The notes below the pieces were generated by a model that ran no database searches, was not told where the DNA came from, and worked only from the letters and a program-made list of their open reading frames with translations. A stretch of 64,000 bases of DNA from Hydractinia symbiolongicarpus (lineage: Eukaryota > Cnidaria > Hydrozoa > Anthoathecata > Hydractiniidae): the NCBI RefSeq assembly GCF_029227915.1, contig NC_079877.1, forward strand, positions 35,863,851-35,927,850, given 5' to 3'. Shown piece by piece: positions 10,056-23,262 of the stretch. Position 1 is the first letter of the stretch. Each line of letters opens with the position of its first letter. The position numbers were made by a program, and so were the translations under genes.

Positions 10056-13000
10056 AGCGTCTCATCAAAAATGAAAACATTTTTAAAAACTACAAGTCTC
10101 ATGCGTTTTAGTGGTGAAAAAATAATTTAAAAAATTGTTCGGGAAATGAGTTTACTCCCTGGGTACTTTCTCTGTATACTTTTGACTATACGGGCCGAGT
10201 CCGGGATTTACGGGAAATCGCAGGTTTTCGTTTGCCGGCGATTAAACTCCTTTTATTCAGCGTCTCATCAAGAATGAAAACATTTTTGAAAACTACAAGT
10301 CTCATGCGTTTTAGTGGTGAAAAAACAATATAAAAAATCGTTCGGGAAATGAGTTTACTCCCTGGGTACTTTCTTCGTATACTTTTGACTATACGGGCCC
10401 AGTCCGGAATTTACGGGAAATAGCGGGTTTTCGTGTGCTGGTGATTAAACTTCTTTTATTCAACGTCTCATCAAAAATAAAAACATTTTTGAAAACTACA
10501 AGTCTCATGTGTTTTAGTGGTGAAAAAATAGTTTAAAAAATCGTTTTGGAAATGAGTTTACTCACAAGGTACTTTCTTTGTATACATTCGACTATACGGC
10601 CAAGCCCAGGATTTACGGGAAATCGCGGGTTTTCGTTTGCCGGCTATTAAACCACATTCATTAAACGTCTCATCAAAAATGAAAACATTTCTGAAAACTA
10701 CAAGTCTCATGCGTTGTAGTGGTGAAAAAATACTTTAAAAAATCGTTCGGGAAATGAGTTTACTCTCTGGGTACTTTCTTTGTATACTTTTGACTATACG
10801 GGCAAAGTCCGGGATTTACTGGAAATCGCGGGTTTTCGTGTGCCGCCGATTAAACTTCTTTTATTCAGAGTCCCATCAAAAATGAAAACATTTTTGAAAA
10901 CTACAAGTCTCATGCGTTCTAGTGGCGAAAAAATAATTTAAAAAATCGTTCGGGAAATGAGTTTACTCCCTGGGTACTTTCTTTGTATACTTTTGACTAT
11001 ACGGGCCCAGTCCAGGATTTACGGGAAATAGCGGGTTTTCGTGTGCCGGTGATTAAATTTCTTTTATTCAACGTCTCATCAAAAATAAAAATATTTTTGA
11101 AAACTACAAGTCTCATGCGTTTTAGTGGTGAAAAGATAGTTTAAAAAATCGTTTTGGAAATGAGTTTACTCACAGGGTACTTTCTTTGTATACATTCGAC
11201 TATACGGGCCAAGCCCAGGATTTACGGGAAATCGCGGGTTTTCGTTTGCCGGCTATTAAACCACATTCATTAAGCGTCTCATCAAAAATGAAAACATTTA
11301 TGAAAACTACAAGTCTGATGCGTTTTAGTGGTGAAAAAATAATTTAAAAAATCGTTCGGGAAATGAGTTTACTCCCTGGGAACTTTTTTGTATACTTTTG
11401 ACTATACGGGCCGAGTCCGGGAGTTACGGGAAGTCGTGGGTTTTCGTTTGACGGCGATGAAACTTCTTTTACCCAGCGTCTCATCAAAAATGAAAACATT
11501 TTTAAAAACTACAAGTCTCATGGGCTTTAGTGGTGAAGTAATAATTTAAAAAATCGTTCGGGAAATGAGTTTACTTCCTGGGTACTTTTTTTGTATACTT
11601 TTGACTTTACAGGCCGAGTCCGGGATTTACGGGAAATCGCAGGTTTTCGTTTGCCGTCGAATAAACTTCTTTTATTCAGCGTCTCATCAAAAATGAAAAC
11701 ATTTTTAAAAACTACAAGTCTCATGCGTTTTAGTGGTGAAAAAATAATTTAAAAAATTGTTCGGGAAATGAGTTTACTCCCTGGGTACTTTCTCTGTATA
11801 CTTTTGACTATACGGGCCGAGTCCGGGATTTACGGGAAATCGCAGGTTTTCGTTTGCCGGCGATTAAACTCCTTTTATTCAGCGTCTCATCAAGAATGAA
11901 AACATTTTTGAAAACTACAAGTCTCGTGCGTTTTAGTGGTGAAAAGATAATTTAAAAAATCGTTCTGGAAATGAGTTTACTCACAGGGTACTTTCTTTGT
12001 AAACATTCGACTATACGGGAGAAGCCTGGGATTTAGGGAAATCGTGGTATTGTGTTTGCCGGCGATTAAACCTCTTTCATTAAGCGTCTCATTAAAAATA
12101 ATAACATTTTTGAAAACTACAAGTCTCATGCGTTTTAGTGGTGAAAAGATAATTTAAAAAATCGTTCGTGAAATGAGTTTACTCCCTGGGTACTTTCTTT
12201 GTATACTTTTGACTATACGGGCAAAGTCCGGGATTTACGGGAAATCGCTGGTTTTCGTGTGCCGGCGATTAAACTTCTTTTAATCAGCGTCCCATCAAAA
12301 ATTAAAACATTTTTGAAAATTACTAGTCTCATGCGTTTTAGTGGTGAAAAAACAATATAAAAAATCGTTCGGGAAATGAGTTTACTCCCTGGGTACTTTC
12401 TTCGTATACTTTTGACTATACGGGCCGAGTCCGGGAGTTACGGGAAGTCGAGGGTTTTCGTTTGCCGGCGATTAAACTTCTTTTATTCAGCGTTTCATCA
12501 AAAATAAAAACATTTTTAAAAACTACAAGTCTCATGGGCTTTAGTGGTGAAGTAATAATTTAAAAAATCGTTCGGGAAATGAGTTTACTTCCTGGGTACT
12601 TTTTTTGTATACTTTTGTCTTTACAGGCGGAGTCCGGGATTTACGGGAAATCGTGGTATTGCGTTTGCCGGCGATTAAACCTCTTTCAATAAGCGTCTCA
12701 TTAAAAATAAAAACATTTTTGAAAACTACAAGTCTCATGCGTTTTAGTGGTGAAAAGTTAATTTAAAAAATCGTTCGGGAAATGAGTTTACTCCCTGGGT
12801 ACTTTCTTTGTATACTTTTGACTATACGGGCAAAGTCCGAGATTTAAGGGAAATCGCTGGTTTTCGTGTGCCGGCGATTAAACTTCTTTTATTCAGCGTC
12901 CCATCAAAAATGAAAACATTTTTGAAAACTACAAGTCCGATGCGTTTTAGTGGTGAAAAAACAATATAAAAAATCGTTCGGGAAATGAGTTTACTCCCTG

Positions 13001-16000
13001 GGTACTTTCTTCGTATACTTTTGACTACACGGGCCGAGTCCGGGGTTTACGGGAAATGGCGGGTTTTCGTTTGCCGGCGATTAAACTTCTTTTAATCAGC
13101 GTCTCATCAAAAATGAAAACATTTTTGAAAACTACAAGTCTCATTCGTTCTAGTGGTGCAGAAATAATTTGAAAAATCGTTCGGGAAATCAGTTTACTCC
13201 CTGGGTACTTTCTTCGTATACTTTTGACTATCCGGGCCGAGTCCGGGGTTTACGGGAAATGGCGGGTTTTCGTTTGCCGGCGATTAAACTTCTTTTAATC
13301 AGCGTCTCATCAAAAATGAAAACACTTTTGAAAACTACAAGTCTCATTCGTTCTAGTGGTGCAGAAATAATTTGAAAAATCGTTCGGGAAATGAGTTTAC
13401 TCCCTGGGTACTTTCTTTATATACATTCAACTATACGGGCCAAGCCCGGGATTTACAGGAAATCGCGGGTTTTCGTTGGCCGGCTATTAAACCACATTCA
13501 TTAAGCGTCTCATCAAAAATGAAAACATTTCTGAAAACTGCAAGTCTCATCGGCTTTAGTGGTGAAATAATAATTTAAAAAATCGTTCGGCAAATGAGTT
13601 TACTCCCTGGGTACTTTCTTTGTATACTTTTGACTATACGGGCCGAGTCCGGGTTTACGGGAAATCGCAGGTTTTCGTTTGCCGGCGATTAAACTCCTTT
13701 TATTCAGCGTCTGATCAAAAATGAAAACATTTTTGAAAAATACAAGTCTCATACGTTTTAGTGGTGAAAAGAGTATTTAAAAAATCGTTTTGGAAATGAG
13801 TTTACTCACAGGGTACTTTCTTTGTATACATTCGACTAAACGGGCCGAACCCGGGATTTACGGGAAATTGCGGGTTTTCGTTTGCCGGCGATTAAACCAC
13901 TTTCACTAAGCGTCTCATCAAAAATGAAAAACATTTCTGAAAACTACAGGTCTTATGCGTTTTAGTGGTAAAAATATAATTTAAAAAATCGTTCGGGAAA
14001 TGAGTTTACTCCCTGGGTACTTTCTTTGTATACTTTTGACTATACGGGCCGAGTCCTGGATTTACGGGAAATCGCGCGTTTTCGTTTGCCGGCGATTAAA
14101 CTCCTTTTATTCACCGTCTAATCAAAAATGAAAACATTTTTGAAAACTACAAGTCTCATGCGTTTTAGTGGTGAAAAGATAATTTAAAAAATCGTTCTGG
14201 AAATGAGTTTACTCACAGGGTACTTTCTTTGTAAACATTCGACTATACGGAACAAGCCCGGGATTTAGGGAAATCGTGGTATTTCGTTTGCCGGCGATTA
14301 AACCTCTTTCATTAAGCGTCTCATTAAAAATGAAAACATTTTTGAAAACTACAAGTCTCATGCGTTTTAGTGGTGAAAAGATAATTTAAAAAATCCTTCT
14401 GGAAATGAGTTTACTCACAGGGTACTTTCTTTGTAAACATTCGACTATACGGGAGAAGCCTGGGATTTAGGGAAATCGTGGTATTGCGTTTGCCGGCGAT
14501 TAAACCTCTTTCATTAAGCGTCTCATTAAAAATAAAAACATTTTTGAAAACTACAAGTCTCATGCGTTTTAGTGGTGAAAAGATAATTTAAAAAATCGTT
14601 CGTGAAATGAGTTTACTCCCTGGGTACTTTCTTTGTATATTTTTGACTATACGGGCAAAGTCCGGGATTTACGGGAAATCGCTGGTTTTCGTGTGCCGGC
14701 GATTAAACTTCTTTTATTCAGCGTCCCATCAAAAGTTAAAACATTTTTGAAAACTACAAGTCTAATGCGTTTTAGTGGTGAAAAAACAATATAAAAAATC
14801 GTTCGGGAAATGAGTTTACTCCCTGGGTACTTTCTTCGTATACGTTTGACTATACGGGCCGAGTCCGGGAGTTACGGGAAGTCGTGGGTTTTCGTTTGCC
14901 GGCGATTAAACTTCTTTTATTCAGCGTCTCATCAAAAATGAAAACATTTTTGAAAACTACAAGTCTCATTCGTTCTAGTGGTGCAGAAATAATTTGAAAA
15001 ATCGTTCGGGAAATCAGTTTACTCCCTGGGTACTTTCTTTATATACATTCAACTATACGGGCCAAGCCCGGGATTTACGGGAAGTCGCGGGTTTTCTTTT
15101 GCCGGCGATTAAACTTCCTTTATTCAGCGTCTCTTCAAAAATGAAAACACTTTTGAAAACTACAAGTCTCAAGCGTTTTAGTGGTGAAAAAATAATTTAA
15201 AAAATCGTTCGGGAAATGAGTTTACTCCCTGGGTACTTTCTTTATATACATTCAACTATACGAGCCAAGCCCGGGATTTACAGGAAATTGCGGGTTTTCG
15301 TTGGCCGGCTATTAAACCACATTCATTAAGCGTCTCATCAAAAATGAAAACATTTCTGAAAACTACAAGTCTCATCGGCTTTAGTGGTGAAATAATAATT
15401 TAAAAAATCGTTCGGGAAATGAGTTTACTCTCTGGGTACTTTCTTTGTATACTTTTGACTATACGGGCCGAGTCTGGGTTTACGGGAAATCGCAGGTTTT
15501 CGTTTGCCGGCGATTAAACTCCTTTTATTCAGCGTCTGATCAAAAATGAAAACATTTTTGAAAAATACAAGTCTCAAGCGTTTTAGTGGTGAAAAAATAA
15601 TTTAAAAAATCGTTCGGGAAATGAGTTTACTCCCTGGGTACTTTCTTTATATACATTCAACTATACGGGCCAAGCCCGGGATTTACAGGAAATCTCGGGT
15701 TTTCGTTGGCCGGCTATTAAACCACATTCATTAAGCGTCTCATCAAAAATGAAAACATTTCTGAAAACTACAAGTCTCATCGGCTTTAGTGGTGAAATAA
15801 TAATTTAAAAAATCGTTCGGGAAATGAGTTTACTCTCTGGGTACTTTCTTTGTATACTTTTGACTATACGGGCCGAGTCCGGGTTTACGGGAAATCGCAG
15901 GTTTTCGTTTGCCGGCGATTAAACTCCTTTTATTCAGCGTCTGATCAAAAATGAAAACATTTTTGAAAAATACAAGTCTCATACGTTTTAGTGGTGAAAA

Positions 16001-17155
16001 GAGTATTTAAAAAATCGTTTTGGAAATGAGTTTACTCACAGGGTACTTTCTTTGTATACATTCGACTAAACGGGCCGAACCCGGGATTTACGGGAAATCG
16101 CGGGTTTTCGTTTGCCGGCGAATAAACCACTTTCACTAAGCGTCTCATCAAAAATGAAAAACATTTCTGAAAACTACAAGTCTTATGCGTTTTAGTGGTA
16201 AAAATATAATTTAAAAAATCGTTCGGGAAATGAGTTTACTCCCTGGGTACTTTCTTTGTATACTTTTGACTATACGGGCCGAGTCCTGGATTTACGGGAA
16301 ATCGCGCGTTTTCGTTTGCCGGCGATTAAACTCCTTTTATTCACCGTCTAATCAAAAATGAAAACATTTTTGGAAACTACAAGTGTCAATCGTTCTAGTG
16401 GTGGAGAAATAATTTGAAAAATCGTTCGGGAAATCAGTTTACTCCCTGGGTACTTTCTTTATATGCTTTTAACTATACGGGCCAAGCCCGGGATTTACGG
16501 GAAATCGCGGGTTTTCGTTTGCCGGCGATTAAACTTCTTTTACTCAGCGTCTCATCAAAAATGAAAACATTTTTGAAAACTACAAGTCTCATGCGTTTTA
16601 GTGGTGAAAAAATAATTTAAAAAATCGTTCGGGAAATGAGTTTACTCCCTGGGTACTTTCTTTGTATACTTTTGACTATACGGGCCCAGTCCGGGATTTA
16701 CGGGAAATAGCGAGTTTTCGTGTGCCGGTGATTAAACTTCTTTTATTCAACGTCTCATCAAAAATAAAAACATTTTTGAAAACTACAAGTCTCATGCGTT
16801 TTAGTGGTGAAAAGATAGTTTAAAAAATCGTTCGGGAAATGAGTTTACTCCCTGGGTACTTTCTTTGTATACTTTTGACTATACGGGCTCAGTCCGGGAT
16901 TTACGGGAAATAGCGAGTTTTCGTGTGCCGGTGATTAAACTTCTTTTATTCAACGTCTCATCAAAAATAAAAACATTTTTGAAAACTACAAGTCTCATGC
17001 GTTTTAGTGGTGAAAAGATAGTTTAAAAAATCGTTTTGGAAATGAGTTTACTCACAGGGTACTTTCTTTGTATACATTCGACTATACGGGCCAAGCCCAG
17101 GATTTACGGGAAATCGCGGGTTTTCGTTTGCCGGCTATTAAACCACATTCATTAA
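10056..17155. repeat. Large tandem duplication 1, right copy (about 7,100 bp, 35 monomers)
   Basis: This is the right-hand partner of 1,335-10,055. Compared with the left copy it lacks 1,014 bp (five monomers: the left copy carries the 5-monomer block twice, this copy once) and 608 bp (three monomers, left-copy interval about 6,630-7,238). Both missing lengths are whole monomer numbers, as expected for unequal exchange. Its right edge, where 17,140-17,165 stops matching 10,041-10,066, falls at the same point in the monomer (GCGTCTCATCAAAAATG) as the duplication joint at 10,056-10,085. I cannot tell whether the missing blocks were lost here or gained on the left. Confidence 0.87.
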
Positions 17156-17164
17156 GCGTCTCAT

Positions 17165-19231
17165 CAAAAATGAGAACATTTTTGAAAACTACAAGTCTCA
17201 TGCGTTTTAGTGGTGAAAAAATAATTTAAAAAATCGTTCGGGAAATGAGTTTACTCCCTGGGAACTTTTTTGTATACTTTTGACTATACGGGCCGAGTCC
17301 GGGAGTTACGGGAAGTCGCGGGTTTTAGTTTGCCGGCGATTAAACTTCTTTTAATCAGCGTCTCCTCAAAAATGAAAACATTTTTAAAAACTACAAGTCT
17401 CATGGGCTTTAGTGGTGAAGTAATAATTTAAAAAATCGTTCGGGAAATGAGGTTACTTCCTGGGTACTTTTTTTGTATACTTTTGACTTTACAGGCCGAG
17501 TCCGGGATTTACGGGAAATCGCAGGTTTTCGTTTGCCGGCGAATAAACTTCTTTTATTCAGTGTCTCATCAAGAATGAAAACATTTTTGAAAACTACAAG
17601 TGTCATGCGTTTTAGTGGAGAAAAGATAATTTAAAAAATCGTTCTGGAAATGAGTTTACTCACAGGGTACTTTCTTTGTAAACATTCGACTATACAGGCC
17701 CAGTCCGGGATTTACGGGAAATAGCGGGTTTTCGTGTGCCGGCTATTAAACCACATTCATTAAGCGTCTCATCAAAAATGAAAACATTTTTGAAAACTAC
17801 AAGTCTCATGCGTTTTAGTGGTGAAAAAATAATTTAAAAAATCGTTCGGGAAATGAGTTTACTCCTTGGGAACTTTTTTGTATACTTTTGACTATACGGG
17901 CCGAGTCCGGGAGTTACGGGAAGTCGCGGGTTTTAGTTTGCCGGCGATTAAACTTCTTTTACTCAGCGTCTCATCAAAAATGAAAACGCTTTTGAAAACT
18001 ACAAGTCTCACGCGTTTTAGTGGTGAAAAAATAATTTAAAAAATCGTTCGGGAAATGAGTTAACTCCCTGGGTACTTTCTTTGTATACTTTTGACTATCG
18101 GGCCAAGCCCGGGGTTTACGGGAAATCGCGGGTTTTCGTTTGCCGGCGAATAAACTTCTTTTATTCAGTGTCTTATCAAAAATGAAAACATTTTTGAAAA
18201 CTACAAGTCTCATGCGTTTTAGTGGTGAAAAAATAATTTAAAAAATCGTTCGGGAAATGAGTTTACTCCCTGGGTACTTTCTTTGTATACTTTTGACTAT
18301 ACGGGCCCAGTCCGGGATTTACGGGAAATAGCGAGTTTTCGTGTGCCGGTGATTAAACTTCTTTAATTCAACGTCTCATCAAAAATAAAAATATTTTTGA
18401 AAACTACAAGTCTCATGCGTTTTAGTGGTGAAAAGATAGTTTAAAAAATCGTTTTGGAAATGAGTTTACTCACAGGGTACTTTCTTTGTATACATTCGAC
18501 TATACGGGCCAAGCCCAGGATTTACGGGAAATCGCGGGTTTTCGTTTGCCGGCTATTAAACCACATTCATTAAGCGTCTCATCAAAAATGAGAACATTTT
18601 TGAAAACTACAAGTCTCATGCGTTTTAGTGGTGAAAAAATAATTTAAAAAATCGTTCGGGAAATGAGTTTACTCCCTGGGAACTTTTTTGTATACTTTTG
18701 ACTATACGAGCCGAGTCCGGGAGTTACGGGAAGTCGCGGGTTTTAGTTTGCCGGCGATTAAACTTCTTTTACTCAGCGTCTCATCAAAAATGAAAACGCT
18801 TTTGAAAACTACAAGTCTCACGCGTTTTAGTGGTGAAAAAATAATTTAAAAAATCGTTCGGGAAATGAGTTAACTCCCTGGGTACTTTCTTTGTATACTT
18901 TTGACTATCGGGCCAAGCCCGGGGTTTACGGGAAATCGCGGGTTTTCGTTTGCCGGCGAATAAACTTCTTTTATTCAGTGTCTTATCAAAAATGAAAACA
19001 TTTTTGAAAACTACAAGTCTCATGCGTTTTAGTGGTGAAAAAATAATTTAAAAAATCGTTCGGGAGATGAGTTTACTCCCTGGGTACTTTCTTTGTATAC
19101 TTTTGACTTTACAGGCCGAGTCCGGGATTTACGGGAAATCGCAGGTTTTCGTTTGCAGGCGAATAAACTTCTTTTATTCAGTGTCTCATCAAGAATGAAA
19201 ACATTTTTGAAAACTACAAGTCTCATGCGTT
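17165..19231. repeat. 4-monomer block with GACTATCGGGCC marker, duplicated at 810 bp
   Basis: Positions about 17,974-18,213 recur at 18,784-19,023, an offset of 810 bp (four monomers). The marker monomer has GACTATCGGGCCAAGCCC (one base short), GAGTTAACTCC and TTCAGTGTCTTATC. Around it are type II monomers with AAAAATGAGAACATT and type I monomers with GGGAACTTTTTTG and GGGTTTTAGTTTGCC. The right copy of duplication 2 has this block once (about 28,083-28,322), so the extra 810-bp copy is specific to the left. Confidence 0.8.
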
Positions 19232-22200
19232 TTAGTGGAGAAAAGATAATTTAAAAAATCGTTCTGGAAATGAGTTTACTCACAGGGTACTTTCTTTGTA
19301 AACATTCGACTATACGGGCCCAGACCGGGATTTACGGGAAATAGCGGGTTTTTGTGTGCCGGTGATTAAACTTCTTTTATTCAACGTCTCATCAAAAATA
19401 AAAACATTTTTGAAAACTACAAGTCTCATGCGTTTTAGTGGTGAAAAGATAGTTTAAAAAATCGTTTTTGAAATGAGTTTACTCACAGGGTACTTTCTTT
19501 GTATACATTCGACTATACGGGCCAAGCCCAGGATTTACGGGAAATCGCGGGTTTTCGTTTGCCGGCTATTAAACCACATTCATTAGGCGTCTCATGAAAA
19601 ATGAAAACATTTTTGAAAACTACAAGTCTTATGCGTTTTAGTGGTGAAAAAATAATTTAAAAAATCGTTCGGGAAATGAGTTTACTTCCTGGGAACTCTT
19701 TTGTATACTTTTGACTATACGGGCCGAGTCCGGGAGTTACGGGAAGTCGCGGGTTTTAGTTTGCCGGCGATTAAACTTCTTTTAATCAGCGTCTCATCAA
19801 AAATGAAAACATTTTTAAAAACTACAAGTCTCATGGGCTTTAGTGGTGAAGTAATAATTTAAAAAATCGTTCGGGAAATGAGGTTACTTCCTGGGTACTT
19901 TTTTTGTATACTTTTGACTTTACAGGCCGAGTCCGGGATTTACGGGAAATCGCAGGTTTTCGTTTGCCGGCGAATAAACTTCTTTTATTCAGTGTCTCAT
20001 CAAGAATGAAAACATTTTTGAAAACTACAAGTCTCATGCGTTTTAGTGGAGAAAAGATAATTTAAAAAATCGTTCTGGAAATGAGTTTACTCACAGGGTA
20101 CTTTCTTTGTAAACATTCGACTATACGGGCCCAGACCGGGATTTACGGGAAATAGCGTGTTTTCGTGTGCCGGTGATTAAACTTCTTTTATTCAACGTCT
20201 CATCAAAAATAAAAACATTTTAGTGGTGAAAAGATAGTTTAAAAAATCGTTTTTGAAATGAGTTTACTCACAGGGTACTTTCTTTGTATACATTCGACTA
20301 TACGGGCCAAGCCCAGGATTTACGGGAAATCGCGGGTTTTCGTTTGCCGGCTATTAAACCACATTCATTAGGCGTCTCATGAAAAATGAAAACATTTTTG
20401 AAAACTACAAGTCTTATGCGTTTTAGTGGTGAAAAAATAATTTAAAAAATCGTTCGGGAAATGAGTTTACTTCCTGGGAACTCTTTTGTATACTTTTGAC
20501 TATACGTGCCGAGTCCGGGAGTTACGGGAAGTCGCGGGTTTTAGTTTGCCGGCGATTAAACTTCTTTTAATCAGCGTCTCATCAAAAATGAAAACATTTT
20601 TAAAAACTACAAGTCTCATGGGCTTTAGTGGTGAAGTAATAATTTAAAAAATCGTTCGGGAAATGAGGTTACTTCCTGGGTACTTTTTTTGTATACTTTT
20701 GACTTTACAGGCCGAGTCCGGGATTTACGGGAAATCGCAGGTTTTCGTTTGCCGGCGAATAAACTTCTTTTATTCAGTGTCTCATCAAGAATGAAAACAT
20801 TTTTGAAAACTACAAGTCTCATGCGTTTTAGTGGAGAAAAGATAATTTAAAAAATCGTTCTGGAAATGAGTTTACTCACAGGGTACTTTCTTTGTAAACA
20901 TTCGACTATACGGGCCCAGACCGGGATTTACGGGAAATAGCGGGTTTTCGTGTGCCGGTGATTAAACTTCTTTTATTCAACGTCTCATCAAAAATAAAAA
21001 CATTTTTGAAAACTACAAGTCTCATGCGTTTTAGTGGTGAAAAGATAGTTTAAAAAATCGTTTTTGAAATGAGTTTACTCACAGGGTACTTTCTTTGTAT
21101 ACATTCGACTATACGGGCCAAGCCCAGGATTTACGGGAAATCGCGGGTTTTCGTTTGCCGGCTATTAAACCACATTCATTAGGCGTCTCATGAAAAATGA
21201 AAACATTTTTGAAAACTACAAGTCTTATGCGTTTTAGTGGTGAAAAAATAATTTAAAAAATCGTTCGGGAAATGAGTTTACTTCCTGGGAACTTTTTTGT
21301 ATACTTTTGACTATACGGGCCGAGTCCGGGAGTTACGGGAAGTCGCGGGTTTCAGTTTGCCGGCGATTAAACTTCTTTTAATCAGCGTCTCATCAAAAAT
21401 GAAAACATTTTTATAAACTACAAGTCTCATGGGCTTTAGTGGTGAAGTAATAATTTAAAAAATCGTTCGGGAAATGAGGTTACTTCCTGGGTACTTTTTT
21501 TGTATACTTTTGACTTTACAGGCCGAGTCCGGGATTTACGGGAAATCGCAGGTTTTCGTTTGCCGGCGAATAAACTTCTTTTATTCAGTGTCTCATCAAG
21601 AATGAAAACATTTTTGAAAACTACAAGTCTCATGCGTTTTAGTGGAGAAAAGATAATTTAAAAAATCGTTCTGGAAATGAGTTTACTCACAGGGTACTTT
21701 CTTTGTAAACATTCGACTATACGGGCCCAGACCGGGATTTACGGGAAATAGCGGGTTTTCGTGTGCCGGTGATTAAACTTCTTTTATTCAACGTCTCATC
21801 AAAAATAAAAACATTTTTGAAAACTACAAGTCTCATGCGTTTTAGTGGTGAAAAGATAGTTTAAAAAATCGTTTTTGAAATGAGTTTACTCACAGGGTAC
21901 TTTCTTTGTATACATTCGACTATACGGGCCAAGCCCAGGATTTACGGGAAATCGCGGGTTTTCGTTTGCCGGCTATTAAACCACATTCATTAGGCGTCTC
22001 ATGAAAAATGAAAACATTTTTGAAAACTACAAGTCTTATGCGTTTTAGTGGTGAAAAAATAATTTAAAAAATCGTTCGGGAAATGAGTTTACTTCCTGGG
22101 AACTTTTTTGTATACTTTTGACTATACGGGCTGAGTCCGGGAGTTACGGGAAGTCGTGGGTTTCCGTTTGCCGGCGATTAAACTTCTTTTATTCAGCGTC

Positions 22201-23262
22201 TCATCAAAAATGAAAAAAAAATTTATAAACTACAAGTCTCATGGGCTTTAGTGGTGAAGTAATAATTTAAAAAATCGTTCGGGAAATGAGGTTACTTCCT
22301 GGGTACTTTTTTTGTATACTTTTGACTTTACAGGCCGAGTCCGGGATTTACGGGAAATCGCAGGTTTTCGTTTGCCGGCGAATAAACTTCTTTTATTCAG
22401 TGTCTCATCAAGAATGAAAACATTTTTGAAAACTACAAGTCTCATGCGTTTTAGTGGAGAAAAGATAATTTAAAAAATCGTTCTGGAAATGAGTTTACTC
22501 ACAGGGTACTTTCTTTGTAAACATTCGACTATACGGGCCCAGACCGGGATTTACGGGAAATAGCGGGTTTTCGTGTGCCGGTGATTAAACTTCTTTTATT
22601 CAACGTCTCATCAAAAATAAAAACATTTTTGAAAACTACAAGTCTCATGCGTTTTAGTGGTGAAAAGATAGTTTAAAAAATCGTTTTTGAAATGAGTTTA
22701 CTCACAGGGTACTTTCTTTGTATACATTCGACTATACGGGCCAAGCCCAGGATTTACGGGAAATCGCGGGTTTTCGTTTGCCGGCTATTAAACCACATTC
22801 ATTAGGCGTCTCATGAAAAATGAAAACATTTTTGAAAACTACAAGTCTTATGCGTTTTAGTGGTGAAAAAATAATTTAAAAAATCGTTCGGGAAATGAGT
22901 TTACTTCCTGGGAACTTTTTTGTATACTTTTGACTATACGGGCTGAGTCCGGGAGTTACGGGAAGTCGTGGGTTTCCGTTTGCCGGCGATTAAACTTCTT
23001 TTATTCAGCGTCTCATCAAAAATGAAAAAAAATTTTAAAAACTACAAGTCTCATGGGCTTTAGTGGTGAAGTAATAATTTAAAAAATCGTTCGGGAAATG
23101 AGTTTACTTCCTGGGTACTTTTTTTGTATACTTTTGACTTTACAGGCCGAGTCCGGGATTTACGGGAAATAGCAGGTTTTCGTTTGCCGGCGAATAAACT
23201 TCTTTCATTCAGCGTCTCATCAAAAATGAAAACATTTTGGAAAATTACAAGTCTCATGCGTT
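19232..23262. repeat. 4-monomer HOR (about 811 bp), five tandem units
   Basis: Equivalent points in the type V monomer fall at 19,840, 20,625, 21,436, 22,248 and 23,060, giving spacings of 785, 811, 812 and 812 bp. Monomer order: (a) GTAAACATTCGAC with CCCAGACCGGG and AAATAGCGGG; (b) ATAGTTTAAAAAATCG, type II with ATTAGGCGTCTCATGAAAAATG; (c) CTTCCTGGGAAC with GGGAGTTACGGGAAGTCG; (d) type V with GAGGTTACTTCCTGGG. The 785-bp unit carries a 26-bp deletion. Units are nearly identical, which points to recent homogenisation. The last unit grades into a variant type V (GGAAAATTACAAG, CTTTCATTCAGCG). Confidence 0.92.
20212..20225. other. 26-bp internal deletion joint in one HOR unit
   Basis: In this unit AAAAACATTT runs straight into TAGTGGTG. 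The other units have TTGAAAACTACAAG followed by TCTCATGCGTTT between these points, 26 bases in all. The unit is correspondingly 785 instead of 811 bp. The lost stretch ends with TTT, and TTT also precedes it, so slippage or microhomology-mediated deletion is a simple explanation. No other unit carries it, so it postdates the last homogenisation of this block. Confidence 0.9.

Noticed and set aside
11527-11724. Recurrent 65-codon minus-strand open frame, with sister frames of 68-86 codons on either strand in many monomers
   Set aside because: The frames exist because a stop-poor reading frame of the monomer is copied with the monomer. They are little longer than one monomer, appear and vanish with single-base changes, overlap each other on both strands, and have no coding context. 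I do not call them genes.
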